DNA of 64,000 nucleotides from Branchiostoma floridae (GCF_000003815.2 NC_049993.1:1395468-1459467); one strand, 5' to 3'; positions 1 through 13,621 are shown, numbered from the stretch's first letter. Program-made: numbers and translations. The notes: generated from the letters alone by a model not told the origin.

Positions 1-228
1 AATATCTACCATCAACGGGAAATTGGTCTTCAGTAAAATATGGGATTCACCATTTTGCTACATTGCTACCCCATGTGTACGGTTACAATATTCAGCGCAA
101 ACATATTCATATTGCTGCCTTTTATGTTCCATTTAAAAACTGCATACATCACTGGCACATGGAAATTTTAAGACAAACATTGTTTTATCAACCAAGCATG
201 GGCCCCAAAAATGGAGAGAAAAAAAGAC
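1..228. other. Left flank of the histone array
   Basis: No similarity to the histone unit is visible here. Array-like sequence starts at about 229, at a point equivalent to about 50 bases downstream of an H4 stem-loop, so one array boundary (or a rearranged junction) lies at 225-232. No gene, stem-loop or repeat is recognised. Confidence 0.6.
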
Positions 229-651
229 ATACACACCCAGTCGACTCTAATAAACAACGACAACACATAAAGTACATTCTTTCAAAACCCAAGCAACGTC
301 ATGACATGCGCAAATGACAGCTCCTGGGAGTCCACGATTGTAGTTCTCAATAATCGTTTGCGTTTGTTTATTAGTTGTCTTTATTCTGTGTGTTTGTATG
401 TGTTTTTGATGATGGATGCGCATGAGTGATGTTTTCCTTCGCTGATGTTGTGATCTTTGCTGCTTTTCTTGTAATTAGCGGATGTTTGTAGTGTGTGGAA
501 GGAGACATGTAGTACAATGTGATGTGTTTTCTGTGCGCGGTGGATGGATCTTGATGTGTGTGTTCTATTGTTGTTGCTCCATGTGCGGTCTGGATGAATC
601 GTCGCAGCTGTCTTACCGTGAAAAGACGGTACTGTGCTGTACTTTAATAAA
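229..651. other. H4-H1 spacer at the array edge
   Basis: This matches the spacers at 5541-5955, 10843-11249 and 16133-16538, except that 298-333 replaces the AAGC microsatellite and flanking bases. Positions about 352-422 resemble 24315-24385, which overlaps the tail of a LINE coding fragment, so part of this spacer may derive from a LINE 3' end. AATAAA occurs at about 249. No gene is seen. Confidence 0.6.
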
Positions 652-848
652 CCAATGAAATATTATTTGTCGTGTCTGGTAAGGGAGGAATTCCACCGTC
701 AATGTAGAAAAGAAACGCAAGTTCGACGGACAATAAGACGCAGACAAAGTGTGACGATTCCGGCCAGGTCCGTGCCTTTAGTACTTCACGCCAGCTTGAC
801 AAGACACCGGGTTCATTTGCGCGACTAACGCAGACAAGACAAGACAGC
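652..848 (+). promoter_or_regulatory. H1 upstream region with CCAAT box
   Basis: A CCAAT box at 652-656 lies about 195 bases before the H1 ATG. It is conserved in the same context at about 5956, 11250 and 16539. I could not find a convincing TATA box or the classical H1-specific AC-rich box, so the transcription start is not defined. The 40 bases before the ATG are rich in GACAAGACA. Confidence 0.4.
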
Positions 849-1433
849 ATGTCCGCTCCAGCATCGTCCCCGAAGAAGGCCAAGAAGCCCGCGGCGCCCA
901 AGGCCCCTGCGGCTCACCCGCCCACCACCGTCATGGTTACGGCGGCCGTGGAAGCGCTCAAGGACCGCACCGGTTCTTCTCTGTCGGCTATCAAAAAGTA
1001 CATCGCTGGCAACTACAAGTTTGACGTGGAGAAGAAAGCGCACTTCATAAAGCGCGCCCTGAAAACCTTGGTGGAGAAGGGTACCCTCCTACAGGTTAAA
1101 GGGACCGGAGCGTCGGGGTCCTTCAAGATCAACGTGGCTGCCAAGAAAGCCGCCGAGAAGGCGGCTAAGAAGGCCGTCAAGAAGCCAGTGGCTAAGAAAC
1201 CCGTGGCTAAGAAGGCCGCAAAACCCAAGACATCCAAGCCAAAGAAGCCCAAGGCGAAGAAGGCTACCACCCCCAAGAAGACGACGACCAAGAAACCGAC
1301 CGCGAGCAAGAAAACCAAGAAATCTCCTGCCAAGAAACCTGCTGCCAAGAAACCCGTCAAAAAAACTCCGACAAAGAAGACCACCAAGAAGACCGCGCCC
1401 GCCAAGAAGGCCTCCAAGCCCAAGAAGAAGTGA
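849..1433 (+). CDS. H1: Linker histone H1, unit 1
   Basis: This encodes a 194-residue linker histone that binds nucleosomal DNA at entry and exit and compacts chromatin. The order is a short Ala/Pro/Lys N-terminus (1-24), a winged-helix globular domain (about 25-95, from HPPTTVMV through SGSFKIN), and a Lys/Ala/Pro tail with many KKPV/AAKK motifs. The first ATG of the frame is used; there is no intron. A canonical histone stem-loop follows 31 bases after the stop. Length and composition are typical of metazoan somatic H1. A 157-residue antisense frame over it is a shadow of the lysine-rich tail. The protein is identical to the unit 2 copy. Confidence 0.97.
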   Translation: MSAPASSPKKAKKPAAPKAPAAHPPTTVMVTAAVEALKDRTGSSLSAIKKYIAGNYKFDVEKKAHFIKRALKTLVEKGTLLQVKGTGASGSFKINVAAKKAAEKAAKKAVKKPVAKKPVAKKAAKPKTSKPKKPKAKKATTPKKTTTKKPTASKKTKKSPAKKPAAKKPVKKTPTKKTTKKTAPAKKASKPKKK

Positions 1434-1464
1434 AGATCTGACCGTTGTTTTTCCTGCAAACCCG

Positions 1465-1480
1465 GGCCCTTTTCAGGGCC
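1465..1480 (+). terminator. Histone 3' stem-loop, H1 unit 1
   Basis: GGCCCTTTTCAGGGCC is a 6-bp stem with a TTTC loop, the SLBP site that directs non-polyadenylated histone mRNA 3' ends. A purine-rich ACAAAAGAGCT follows 13 bases later, as expected for the U7 snRNA-pairing downstream element. AATAAA also lies downstream at 1561-1566. Confidence 0.95.
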
Positions 1481-1663
1481 AACCACATCCTCACAAAAGA
1501 GCTATCTCAATCACCTATCCACATCAATGCATATTATCGTTTGAAAGATAGAACACATGGAATAAAGAGGAATAGAAAAGAAAAACAACTTTCCAGAAAA
1601 ACAACTTTCCATCAGTACAGCAACACCGCCCTCCCCATTCCCTTGCTCACGTTAAAATATGAC

Positions 1664-1721
1664 GCACACACACAGGCGCACGCACACACATGTACGCACA
1701 CACACACGAACACACACATGT

Positions 1722-1774
<53 letters not shown>
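1664..1774. repeat. CA microsatellite in the H1-H3 spacer, unit 1
   Basis: Interrupted CA repeats end in a pure (CA)25 run at 1725-1774, followed by CATA repeats. The run is 23-25 copies in the other units. Frames reading through it are low-complexity artefacts. The rest of the 752-bp spacer holds the H3 promoter. Confidence 0.95.
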
Positions 1775-1775
<1 letters not shown>

Positions 1776-2028
1776 CCATACATACATACATATACGCGCA
1801 CAGGCTAATAAAACTATTGTTATTTTGTTGACACACAGTGAAGACAAAGTGATATTGTGTATTTATCGACAAATTTAATGAGTAAGGTGATGTCTTGTTA
1901 CCTACAGTAGTATTCGATAGCCATTCTAAATAGCTCAACATCGCCATTGCCACATTTTCCGACGTGACACCGGTCCAGAAGTGTCGAGCTTGCTTCGGAA
2001 AATCGGATCCTGGCGCTATAACAACTGA

Positions 2029-2596
<568 letters not shown>

Positions 2597-2627
2597 GCTG
2601 GATCGGAACAAGAGTCAAGACAACCCC

Positions 2628-2643
2628 GGCCCTTCTCAGGGCC
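2628..2643 (+). terminator. Histone 3' stem-loop, H3 unit 1
   Basis: GGCCCTTCTCAGGGCC is a full 6-bp stem with a TCTC-type loop variant. A CCCAGAAAGATC downstream element (U7-pairing) starts about 11 bases later, and AATAAA lies at 2704-2709. Confidence 0.93.
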
Positions 2644-2838
2644 ACACACATATCCCAGAAAGATCTACATCGTTCACATTTCTTGAATAACGATACCCTT
2701 GCCAATAAACACACAACAGCCACACGAGTTTGTACATAGCCACATACCAATAAGTTGACGTTGGAGTAATATAGCCCCCCCCCCCCCCGACCCACCCACC
2801 CACATACACACAACAAAAAGGCTGATGGGCGTGCCTTC

Positions 2839-3031
2839 CACGTGGTATTGCACGTGTTACTCCACGTGCTTTACCGTCTACGGTTACCCAAATTGTATAG
2901 ATATGTCAGTTAGCAGTACGTGGTCATCCTCTACGATTACCCAAATTGTACAGATATGTCAGCTAGCATTACATGGTCATCTCTACGATTACCCAAATTG
3001 TACAGATAGGTCAGCTGGCATCACTAGGTCA
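2839..3031. promoter_or_regulatory. E-box triplet and 53-bp direct repeats between convergent H3 and H2A, unit 1
   Basis: CACGTG occurs at 2839, 2851 and 2863, exactly 12 bp apart. Three imperfect direct repeats of about 53 bp then carry ACCCAAATTGT (2886, 2939, 2991) and TGTCAGCTAGC. A poly-C run (about 2775-2790) precedes it. It sits between two 3' ends, so it is not an ordinary promoter; its role is unknown. Confidence 0.6.
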
Positions 3032-3246
3032 TGATGTCGGCTAGAATTAAACGGACCACTTGAACGGTGAAGGTAGCGACATTGTGCTCATTTCTTGCGC
3101 AAGTGCCACCTTGTAAGACTGTAAATGTGTTAGCTAACATGAAATGGGACATGTAATGCGATTGACTTAGATGTAGTGCATGATGGTGTAGATGTAATGT
3201 GTAGTTTTATGCGAATATGATACAGGTCTTTCGAAAGGATGTGGGT

Positions 3247-3262
3247 GGCCCTGAAAAGGGCC
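3247..3262 (-). terminator. Histone 3' stem-loop, H2A unit 1
   Basis: On the minus strand this reads GGCCCTTTTCAGGGCC, 25 bases after the H2A stop. It is followed by ACCCACATCC and purine-rich GAAAG. Confidence 0.94.
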
Positions 3263-3287
3263 GGGGTTTTCGGTCTCCGTCTGGAAT

Positions 3288-3680
<393 letters not shown>

Positions 3681-3742
3681 TTAGCGTTAAACAAGCGGCA
3701 AAGTGGATGGAGGAATGAATAGACAAAATCTCCTGCCCCATC

Positions 3743-3870
3743 AATTTATACCTCGCCGCTGGATCGACAACTTCCGACCGCGAACCAATAGAGAGGGGAG
3801 AGAATCTCTGCAACGTCCGCACCTTCGACGAGACAATCCAGAAAAATTTGCATTCTTTCCCACATAAAAA
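3743..3870. promoter_or_regulatory. Divergent H2A/H2B promoter, unit 1
   Basis: TATAAATT on the minus strand (3743-3750) serves H2A, and CATAAAAA on the plus strand (3863-3870) serves H2B. CCAAT lies at 3785-3789. A perfect octamer ATTTGCAT at 3846-3853 precedes the H2B TATA-like box. The octamer is the classical Oct-1 dependent S-phase element of H2B promoters. Confidence 0.85.
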
Positions 3871-3930
3871 GCCGAGACGGCACGGGTGCAGACATTCTTT
3901 GCTGTCTACTACGCCAAGAACATCATCATC

Positions 3931-4293
3931 ATGCCACCAAGTGGGAAAGCCGTAAAGAAAGCAGGCAAGGCCAGGCCCGCCGGAGACAAGAAGCGCGGAA
4001 GGAGGAGAAAGAGAAGGGAAACCTTCGGCGTCTACATCTACAAGGTGCTGAAACAGGTGCACCCCGACACAGGCGTCTCCAGCAAGGCAATGGGCATCAT
4101 GAATTCTTTCGTCAACGACATTTTTGAGCGCATCGCCGCCGAGGCTTCTCGTCTGGCTAACTACAACAAGCGCTCCACTATCAGCAGCCGGGAGATCCAG
4201 ACCGCCGTGCGACTCCTGCTGCCGGGCGAGCTAGCCAAGCACGCCGTCAGCGAGGGCACCAAGGCCGTCACCAAGTACACAAGTTCCAAGTGA
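3931..4293 (+). CDS. H2B: Histone H2B, unit 1
   Basis: This core histone is 120 residues: a basic tail ([15 protein letters not shown] and a GRRRKRR cluster), then the histone fold from [19 protein letters not shown] to the C-terminal [17 protein letters not shown], which includes the ubiquitin-acceptor lysine region. The start is the ATG of MPPSG. The frame is open 15 codons further upstream, but that stretch begins only 16 bases after the TATA-like box and reads as 5' UTR. Confidence 0.97.
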   Translation: MPPSGKAVKKAGKARPAGDKKRGRRRKRRETFGVYIYKVLKQVHPDTGVSSKAMGIMNSFVNDIFERIAAEASRLANYNKRSTISSREIQTAVRLLLPGELAKHAVSEGTKAVTKYTSSK

Positions 4294-4321
4294 ATCTACC
4301 GACAGAGCTAGAGTTAACCCC

Positions 4322-4337
4322 GGCCTTTTTCAAGGCC
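4322..4337 (+). terminator. Histone 3' stem-loop, H2B unit 1
   Basis: GGCCTTTTTCAAGGCC is a compensated variant of the stem (C-T and A-G changes keep pairing), 28 bases after the stop. CAAAAGAGCT follows as the downstream element. Confidence 0.94.
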
Positions 4338-4976
4338 ACCCACATCCCCACAAAAGAGCTATATAACAATCACACTTTCCAGTCAAACAAACACCCGACA
4401 CAGGTACGCGCCACTGTATTGTGATCTATCGCATGCAGGTGCCTGGAACCCACCCACCAACACTCCCTAGTAGAACATGTACAGAGCTGTCACGCATACC
4501 AAAAAAAAAAAAAAAATATCAAAGAAAATCAAGTGTCTTCTGACGTAATAAAAGTATGCACACGTTCTTTTAGTACGACAGAACATTTGTCCTCTGGAAC
4601 AAATGTCGACACCTGTGACGTCCTTTGGGCGTTCTTTAGAACAACGAAACGGCGTTTACGTCGTCGGTGGGCATTCATTTCATGACAAGAGCCTTCAACA
4701 CAGACAGACGATATCTGAAATGTGTAGTCCAACTTCTGGGCCCTAGCTAATGAAGACCCTGTGAGGTGTAAACGCTTGCGTGTATTGGGTAGCTTTCTGC
4801 CTCTTGTCAGCTTTAATGTCTTGTAATCTTTGATGTCATTTCACTTCCCCTTTCTCCCTTTGTTTCGATGTGCTTTAACTTTTTTCAATGTCAGCGCTGG
4901 CTTTCCGGTGCGAAATCGTCGGCGTGGAGTTGTCTTGAGTAGCTCGGATGGAGTGACGGATCGATGGCGTCCTACC
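4338..4976. other. H2B-H4 spacer, unit 1
   Basis: It contains a poly-A tract (about 4501-4516), AATAAA at 4547-4552 and no credible gene. The same spacer occurs at 9639-10277, 14928-15566 and, more diverged, 22646-23244. The 60-odd codon frames in it are not protein-like. Confidence 0.7.
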
Positions 4977-5431
<455 letters not shown>

Positions 5432-5466
5432 AAGATCCGACTGACTTATCATCGCAAGCAAACCCC

Positions 5467-5482
5467 GGCCCTTTTCAGGGCC
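5467..5482 (+). terminator. Histone 3' stem-loop, H4 unit 1
   Basis: GGCCCTTTTCAGGGCC followed by ACCCAAATG and the downstream element AGAAAGAGCTG. AATAAA lies at 5553-5558. Confidence 0.95.
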
Positions 5483-6152
5483 ACCCAAATGTCTTAGAAA
5501 GAGCTGTATTTTCTCACAACCATCTCACACACGTACACACCCAGTCGACTCTAATAAACAACGACAACACATAAAGTACATTCTTTCAAAACCCAAGCAA
5601 GCAAGCAATCACACCTGTCACCTGTCTGTGCTCACGTACGATTGTAGTTCTCAATAATCGTTTGCGTTTGTTTATTAGTTGTCTTTATTCTGTGTGTTTG
5701 TATGTGTTTTTGATGATGGATGCGCATGAGTGATGTTTTCCTTCGCTGATGTTGTGATCTTTGCTGCTTTTCTTGTAATTAGCGGATGTTTGTAGTGTGT
5801 GGAAGGAGACATGTAGTACAATGTGATGTGTTTTCTGTGCGCGGTGGATGGATCTTGATGTGTGTGTTCTATTGTTGTTGCTCCATGTGCGGTCTGGATG
5901 AATCGTCGCAGCTGTCTTACCGTGAAAAGACGGTACTGTGCTGTACTTTAATAAACCAATGAAATATTATTTGTCGTGTCTGGTAAGGGAGGAATTCCAC
6001 CGTCAATGTAGAAAAGAAACGCAAGTTCGACGGACAATAAGACGCAGACAAAGTGTGACGATTCCGGCCAGGTCCGTGCCTTTAGTACTTCACGCCAGCT
6101 TGACAAGACACCGGGTTCATTTGCGCGACTAACGCAGACAAGACAAGACAGC
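5483..6152. other. H4-H1 spacer between units 1 and 2
   Basis: It holds an AAGC microsatellite (about 5595-5610), the LINE-tail-like segment near 5657-5726 and the H1 CCAAT box at about 5956. No gene is seen. Confidence 0.6.
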
Positions 6153-6737
6153 ATGTCCGCTCCAGCATCGTCCCCGAAGAAGGCCAAGAAGCCCGCGGCG
6201 CCCAAGGCCCCTGCGGCTCACCCGCCCACCACCGTCATGGTTACGGCGGCCGTGGAAGCGCTCAAGGACCGCACCGGTTCTTCTCTGTCGGCTATCAAAA
6301 AGTACATCGCTGGCAACTACAAGTTTGACGTGGAGAAGAAAGCGCACTTCATAAAGCGCGCCCTGAAAACCTTGGTGGAGAAGGGTACCCTCCTACAGGT
6401 TAAAGGGACCGGAGCGTCGGGGTCCTTCAAGATCAACGTGGCTGCCAAGAAAGCCGCCGAGAAGGCGGCTAAGAAGGCCGTCAAGAAGCCAGTGGCTAAG
6501 AAACCCGTGGCTAAGAAGGCCGCAAAACCCAAGACATCCAAGCCAAAGAAGCCCAAGGCGAAGAAGGCTACCACCCCCAAGAAGACGACGACCAAGAAAC
6601 CGACCGCGAGCAAGAAAACCAAGAAATCTCCTGCCAAGAAACCTGCTGCCAAGAAACCCGTCAAAAAAACTCCGACAAAGAAGACCACCAAGAAGACCGC
6701 GCCCGCCAAGAAGGCCTCCAAGCCCAAGAAGAAGTGA
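6153..6737 (+). CDS. H1: Linker histone H1, unit 2
   Basis: 194 residues, identical in protein sequence to the unit 1 copy, including Pro113 in KKPVAKKPV. Same upstream CCAAT context and stem-loop spacing. Confidence 0.97.
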   Translation: MSAPASSPKKAKKPAAPKAPAAHPPTTVMVTAAVEALKDRTGSSLSAIKKYIAGNYKFDVEKKAHFIKRALKTLVEKGTLLQVKGTGASGSFKINVAAKKAAEKAAKKAVKKPVAKKPVAKKAAKPKTSKPKKPKAKKATTPKKTTTKKPTASKKTKKSPAKKPAAKKPVKKTPTKKTTKKTAPAKKASKPKKK

Positions 6738-6768
6738 AGATCTGACCGTTGTTTTTCCTGCAAACCCG

Positions 6769-6784
6769 GGCCCTTTTCAGGGCC
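6769..6784 (+). terminator. Histone 3' stem-loop, H1 unit 2
   Basis: Perfect 16-nt stem-loop, 31 bases after the stop. Confidence 0.95.
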
Positions 6785-6950
6785 AACCACATCCTCACAA
6801 AAGAGCTATCTCAATCACCTATCCACATCAATGCATATTATCGTTTGAAAGATAGAACACATGGAATAAAGAGGAATAGAAAAGAAAAACAACTTTCCAT
6901 CAGTACAGCAACACCGCCCTCCCCATTCCCTTGCTCACGTTAAAATATGA

Positions 6951-7026
6951 CGCACATACACATACAGCATTCACACACAGGCGCACGCACACACATGTAC
7001 GCACACACACACGAACACACACATGT

Positions 7027-7075
<49 letters not shown>
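6951..7075. repeat. CA microsatellite, unit 2
   Basis: Interrupted CA repeats ending in a pure (CA)23 run at 7030-7075. Confidence 0.95.
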
Positions 7076-7076
<1 letters not shown>

Positions 7077-7329
7077 CCATACATACATACATATACGCGC
7101 ACAGGCTAATAAAACTATTGTTATTTTGTTGACACACAGTGAAGACAAAGTGATATTGTGTATTTATCGACAAATTTAATGAGTAAGGTGATGTCTTGTT
7201 ACCTACAGTAGTATTCGATAGCCATTCTAAATAGCTCAACATCGCCATTGCCACATTTTCCGACGTGACACCGGTCCAGAAGTGTCGAGCTTGCTTCGGA
7301 AAATCGGATCCTGGCGCTATAACAACTGA

Positions 7330-7897
<568 letters not shown>

Positions 7898-7928
7898 GCT
7901 GGATCGGAACAAGAGTCAAGACAACCCC

Positions 7929-7944
7929 GGCCCTTCTCAGGGCC
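7929..7944 (+). terminator. Histone 3' stem-loop, H3 unit 2
   Basis: GGCCCTTCTCAGGGCC, same loop variant as unit 1. Confidence 0.93.
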
Positions 7945-8139
7945 ACACACATATCCCAGAAAGATCTACATCGTTCACATTTCTTGAATAACGATACCCT
8001 TGCCAATAAACACACAACAGCCACACGAGTTTGTACACAGCCACATACCAATAAGTTGACGTTGGAGTAATGTCCCCCCCCCCCCCCCCGACCCACCCAC
8101 CCACATACACACAACAAAAAGGCTGATGGGCGTGCCTTC

Positions 8140-8332
8140 CACGTGGTATTGCACGTGTTACTCCACGTGCTTTACCGTCTACGGTTACCCAAATAGTATA
8201 GATATGTCAGCTAGCAGTACGTGGTCATCCTCTACGATTACCCAAATTGTACAGATATGTCAGCTAGCATTACATGGTCATCTCTACGATTACCCAAATT
8301 GTACAGATAGGTCAGCTGGCATCACTAGGTCA
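8140..8332. promoter_or_regulatory. E-box triplet and 53-bp repeats, unit 2
   Basis: CACGTG at 8140, 8152 and 8164, then three ~53-bp repeats. The first repeat reads ACCCAAATAGT instead of AATTGT. A poly-C run precedes it at about 8073-8089. Confidence 0.6.
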
Positions 8333-8547
8333 TGATGTCGGCTAGAATTAAACGGACCACTTGAACGGTGAAGGTAGCGACATTGTGCTCATTTCTTGCG
8401 CAAGTGCCACCTTGTAAGACTGTAAATGTGTTAGCTAACATGAAATGGGACATGTAATGCGATTGACTTAGATGCAGTGCATGATGGTGTAGATGTAATG
8501 TGTAGTTTTATGCGAATATGATACAGGTCTTTCGAAAGGATGTGGGT

Positions 8548-8563
8548 GGCCCTGAAAAGGGCC
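8548..8563 (-). terminator. Histone 3' stem-loop, H2A unit 2
   Basis: Perfect stem-loop on the minus strand, 25 bases after the H2A stop. Confidence 0.94.
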
Positions 8564-8588
8564 GGGGTTTTCGGTCTCCGTCTGGAAT

Positions 8589-8981
<393 letters not shown>

Positions 8982-9043
8982 TTAGCGTTAAACAAGCGGC
9001 AAAGTGGATGGAGGAATGAATAGACAAAATCTCCTGCCCCATC

Positions 9044-9171
9044 AATTTATACCTCGCCGCTGGATCGACAACTTCCGACCGCGAACCAATAGAGAGGGGA
9101 GAGAATCTCTGCAACGTCCGCACCTTCGACGAGACAATCCAGAAAAATTTGCATTCTTTCCCACATAAAAA
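9044..9171. promoter_or_regulatory. Divergent H2A/H2B promoter, unit 2
   Basis: Same elements as unit 1: minus-strand TATAAATT, CCAAT, octamer ATTTGCAT at 9147-9154, CATAAAAA at the right end. Confidence 0.85.
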
Positions 9172-9231
9172 GCCGAGACGGCACGGGTGCAGACATTCTT
9201 TGCTGTCTACTACGCCAAGAACATCATCATC

Positions 9232-9594
9232 ATGCCACCAAGTGGGAAAGCCGTAAAGAAAGCAGGCAAGGCCAGGCCCGCCGGAGACAAGAAGCGCGGA
9301 AGGAGGAGAAAGAGAAGGGAAACCTTCGGCGTCTACATCTACAAGGTGCTGAAACAGGTGCACCCCGACACAGGCGTCTCCAGCAAGGCAATGGGCATCA
9401 TGAATTCTTTCGTCAACGACATTTTTGAGCGCATCGCCGCCGAGGCTTCTCGTCTGGCTAACTACAACAAGCGCTCCACTATCAGCAGCCGGGAGATCCA
9501 GACCGCCGTGCGACTCCTGCTGCCGGGCGAGCTAGCCAAGCACGCCGTCAGCGAGGGCACCAAGGCCGTCACCAAGTACACAAGTTCCAAGTGA
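9232..9594 (+). CDS. H2B: Histone H2B, unit 2
   Basis: 120 residues, identical to unit 1. Start at MPPSG, 61 bases after the TATA-like box. Confidence 0.97.
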   Translation: MPPSGKAVKKAGKARPAGDKKRGRRRKRRETFGVYIYKVLKQVHPDTGVSSKAMGIMNSFVNDIFERIAAEASRLANYNKRSTISSREIQTAVRLLLPGELAKHAVSEGTKAVTKYTSSK

Positions 9595-9622
9595 ATCTAC
9601 CGACAGAGCTAGAGTTAACCCC

Positions 9623-9638
9623 GGCCTTTTTCAAGGCC
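9623..9638 (+). terminator. Histone 3' stem-loop, H2B unit 2
   Basis: GGCCTTTTTCAAGGCC variant, 28 bases after the stop. Confidence 0.94.
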
Positions 9639-10277
9639 ACCCACATCCCCACAAAAGAGCTATATAACAATCACACTTTCCAGTCAAACAAACACCCGAC
9701 ACAGGTACGCGCCACTGTATTGTGATCTATCGCATGCAGGTGCCTGGAACCCACCCACCAACACTCCCTAGTAGAACATGTACAGAGCTGTCACGCATAC
9801 CAAAAAAAAAAAAAGAAAATCAAAGAAAATCAAGTGTCTTCTGACGTAATAAAAGTATGCACACGTTCTTTTAGTACGACAGAACATTTGTCCTCTGGAA
9901 CAAATGTCGACACCTGTGACGTCCTTTGGGCGTTCTTTAGAACAACGAAACGGCGTTTACGTCGTCGGTGGGCATTCATTTCATGACAAGAGCCTTCAAC
10001 ACAGACAGACGATATCTGAAATGTGTAGTCCAACTTCTGGGCCCTAGCTAATGAAGACCCTGTGAGGTGTAAACGCTTGCGTGTATTGGGTAGCTTTCTG
10101 CCTCTTGTCAGCTTTAATGTCTTGTAATCTTTGATGTCATTTCACTTCCCCTTTCTCCCTTTGTTTCGATGTGCTTTAACTTTTTTCAATGTCAGCGCTG
10201 GCTTTCCGGTGCGAAATCGTCGGCGTGGAGTTGTCTTGAGTAGCTCGGATGGAGTGACGGATCGATGGCGTCCTACC
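9639..10277. other. H2B-H4 spacer, unit 2
   Basis: As in unit 1. The poly-A tract is shorter and runs into GAAAATC (about 9801-9820). No gene is seen. Confidence 0.7.
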
Positions 10278-10732
<455 letters not shown>

Positions 10733-10767
10733 AAGATCCGACTGACTTATCATCGCAAGCAAACCCC

Positions 10768-10783
10768 GGCCCTTTTCAGGGCC
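10768..10783 (+). terminator. Histone 3' stem-loop, H4 unit 2
   Basis: Perfect 16-nt stem-loop, 35 bases after the stop. Confidence 0.95.
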
Positions 10784-11446
10784 ACCCAAATGTCTTAGAA
10801 AGAGCTGTATTTTCTCACAACCATCTCACACACGTACACACCCAGTCGACTCTAATAAACAACGACAACACATAAAGTACATTCTTTCAAAACCCAAGCA
10901 AGCAAGCAAGCAAGCAATCACACCTGTCTGTGCTCACGTACGATTGAATAATCGTTTGCGTTTGTTTATTAGTTGTCTTTATTCTGTGTGTTTGTATGTG
11001 TTTTTGATGATGGATGCGCATGGGTGATGTTTTCCTTGGCTGATGTTGTGATCTTTGCTGCTTTTCTTGTAATTAGCGGATGTTTGTTGTGTGTGGAAGG
11101 AGACATGTAGTACAATGTGATGTGTTTTCTGTGCGCGGCGGATGGATCTTGATGTGTGTGTTCTATTGTTGTTGCTCCATGTGCGGGCTGCATGATTCGT
11201 CGCAGCTGTCTTACCGTGAAAAGACGGTACTGTGCTGTACTTTAATAAACCAATGAAATATTATTTGTCGTGTCTGGTAAGGGAGGAATTCCACCGTCAA
11301 TGTAGAAAAGAAACGCAAGTTCGACGGACAATAAGACGCAGACAAAGTGTGACGATTCCGGCCAGGTCCGTGCCTTTAGTACTTCACGCCAGCTTGACAA
11401 GACACCGGGTTCATTTGCGCGACTAACGCAGACAAGACAAGACAGC
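10784..11446. other. H4-H1 spacer between units 2 and 3
   Basis: The AAGC microsatellite is longest here (about 10896-10916). The neighbouring GTAGTTCTC found in other units is missing. H1 CCAAT at about 11250. No gene is seen. Confidence 0.6.
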
Positions 11447-12031
11447 ATGTCCGCTCCAGCATCGTCCCCGAAGAAGGCCAAGAAGCCCGCGGCGCCCAAG
11501 GCCCCTGCGGCTCACCCGCCCACCACCGTCATGGTTACGGCGGCCGTGGAAGCGCTCAAGGACCGCACCGGTTCTTCTCTGTCGGCTATCAAAAAGTACA
11601 TCGCTGGCAACTACAAGTTTGACGTGGAGAAGAAAGCGCACTTCATAAAGCGCGCCCTGAAAACCTTGGTGGAGAAGGGTACCCTCCTACAGGTTAAAGG
11701 GACCGGAGCGTCGGGGTCCTTCAAGATCAACGTGGCAGCCAAGAAAGCCGCCGAGAAGGCGGCTAAGAAGGCCGTCAAGAAGCAAGTGGCTAAGAAACCC
11801 GTGGCTAAGAAGGCCGCAAAACCCAAGACATCCAAACCAAAGAAGCCCAAGGCGAAGAAGGCTACCACCCCCAAGAAGACGACGACCAAGAAACCGACCG
11901 CGAGCAAGAAAACCAAGAAATCTCCTGCCAAGAAACCTGCTGCCAAGAAACCCGTCAAAAAAACTCCGACAAAGAAGACCACCAAGAAGACCGCGCCCGC
12001 CAAGAAGGCCTCCAAGCCCAAGAAGAAGTGA
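11447..12031 (+). CDS. H1: Linker histone H1, unit 3
   Basis: 194 residues. It differs from units 1-2 by Pro113 to Gln ([10 protein letters not shown]), a change shared with unit 4, so units 3-4 and units 1-2 form two H1 sub-types. Confidence 0.97.
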   Translation: MSAPASSPKKAKKPAAPKAPAAHPPTTVMVTAAVEALKDRTGSSLSAIKKYIAGNYKFDVEKKAHFIKRALKTLVEKGTLLQVKGTGASGSFKINVAAKKAAEKAAKKAVKKQVAKKPVAKKAAKPKTSKPKKPKAKKATTPKKTTTKKPTASKKTKKSPAKKPAAKKPVKKTPTKKTTKKTAPAKKASKPKKK

Positions 12032-12062
12032 AGATCTGACCGTTGTTTTTCCTGCAAACCCC

Positions 12063-12078
12063 GGCCCTTTTCAGGGCC
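12063..12078 (+). terminator. Histone 3' stem-loop, H1 unit 3
   Basis: Perfect stem-loop; the flank reads CCCC instead of the CCCG of units 1-2. Confidence 0.95.
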
Positions 12079-12244
12079 AACCACATCCTCACAAAAGAGC
12101 TATCTCAATCACCTATCCACATCAATGCATATTATCGTTTGAAAGATAGAACACATGGAATAAAGAGGAATAGAAAAGAAAAACAACTTTCCATCAGTAC
12201 AGCAACACCGCCCTCCCCATTCCCTTGCTCACGTTAAAATATGA

Positions 12245-12320
12245 CGCACATACACATACAGCATTCACACACAGGCGCACGCACACACATGTACGCACAC
12301 ACACACGAACACACACATGT

Positions 12321-12369
<49 letters not shown>
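12245..12369. repeat. CA microsatellite, unit 3
   Basis: Interrupted CA repeats ending in a pure (CA)23 run at 12324-12369. Confidence 0.95.
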
Positions 12370-12370
<1 letters not shown>

Positions 12371-12623
12371 CCATACATACATACATATACGCGCACAGGC
12401 TAATAAAACTATTGTTATTTTGTTGACACACAGTGAAGACAAAGTGATATTGTGTATTTATCGACAAATTTAATGAGTAAGGTGATGTCTTGTTACCTAC
12501 AGTAGTATTCGATAGCCATTCTAAATAGCTCAACATCGCCATTGCCACATTTTCCGACGTGACACCGGTCCAGAAGTGTCGAGCTTGCTTCGGAAAATCG
12601 GATCCTGGCGCTATAACAACTGA

Positions 12624-13191
<568 letters not shown>

Positions 13192-13222
13192 GCTGGATCG
13201 GAACAAGAGTCAAGACAACCCC

Positions 13223-13238
13223 GGCCCTTCTCAGGGCC
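13223..13238 (+). terminator. Histone 3' stem-loop, H3 unit 3
   Basis: GGCCCTTCTCAGGGCC with the CCCAGAAAG downstream element. Confidence 0.93.
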
Positions 13239-13362
13239 ACACACATATCCCAGAAAGATCTACATCGTTCACATTTCTTGAATAACGATACCCTTGCCAA
13301 TAAACACACAACAGCCACATACCAATAAGTTGACGTTGGAGTAATGTAGCCCCCCCCCCCCC

Positions 13363-13400
<38 letters not shown>

Positions 13401-13428
13401 CAACTAAAAAGCTAATGGGCGTGCCTTC

Positions 13429-13621
13429 CACGTGGTATTGCACGTGTTACTCCACGTGCTTTACCGTCTACGGTTACCCAAATTGTATAGATATGTCAGT
13501 TAGCAGTACGTGGTCATCCTCTACGATTACCCAAATTGTACAGATATGTCAGCTAGCATTACATGGTCATCTCTACGATTACCCAAATTGTACAGATAGG
13601 TCAGCTGGCATCACTAGGTCA
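13429..13621. promoter_or_regulatory. E-box triplet and 53-bp repeats, unit 3
   Basis: CACGTG at 13429, 13441 and 13453, then three ~53-bp repeats. The poly-C run before it (about 13351-13362) is followed here by a CA run (13365-13393) not found in units 1-2. Confidence 0.6.

Noticed and set aside
1013-1486. 157-codon antisense frame over H1 (and its copies)
   Set aside because: It is the complement of the lysine-rich tail, giving Phe/Leu/Val low-complexity sequence; H1 on the other strand is certain.
1647-1847. Frames rich in His-Thr or Cys-Val across CA repeats
   Set aside because: Microsatellite translation artefacts.
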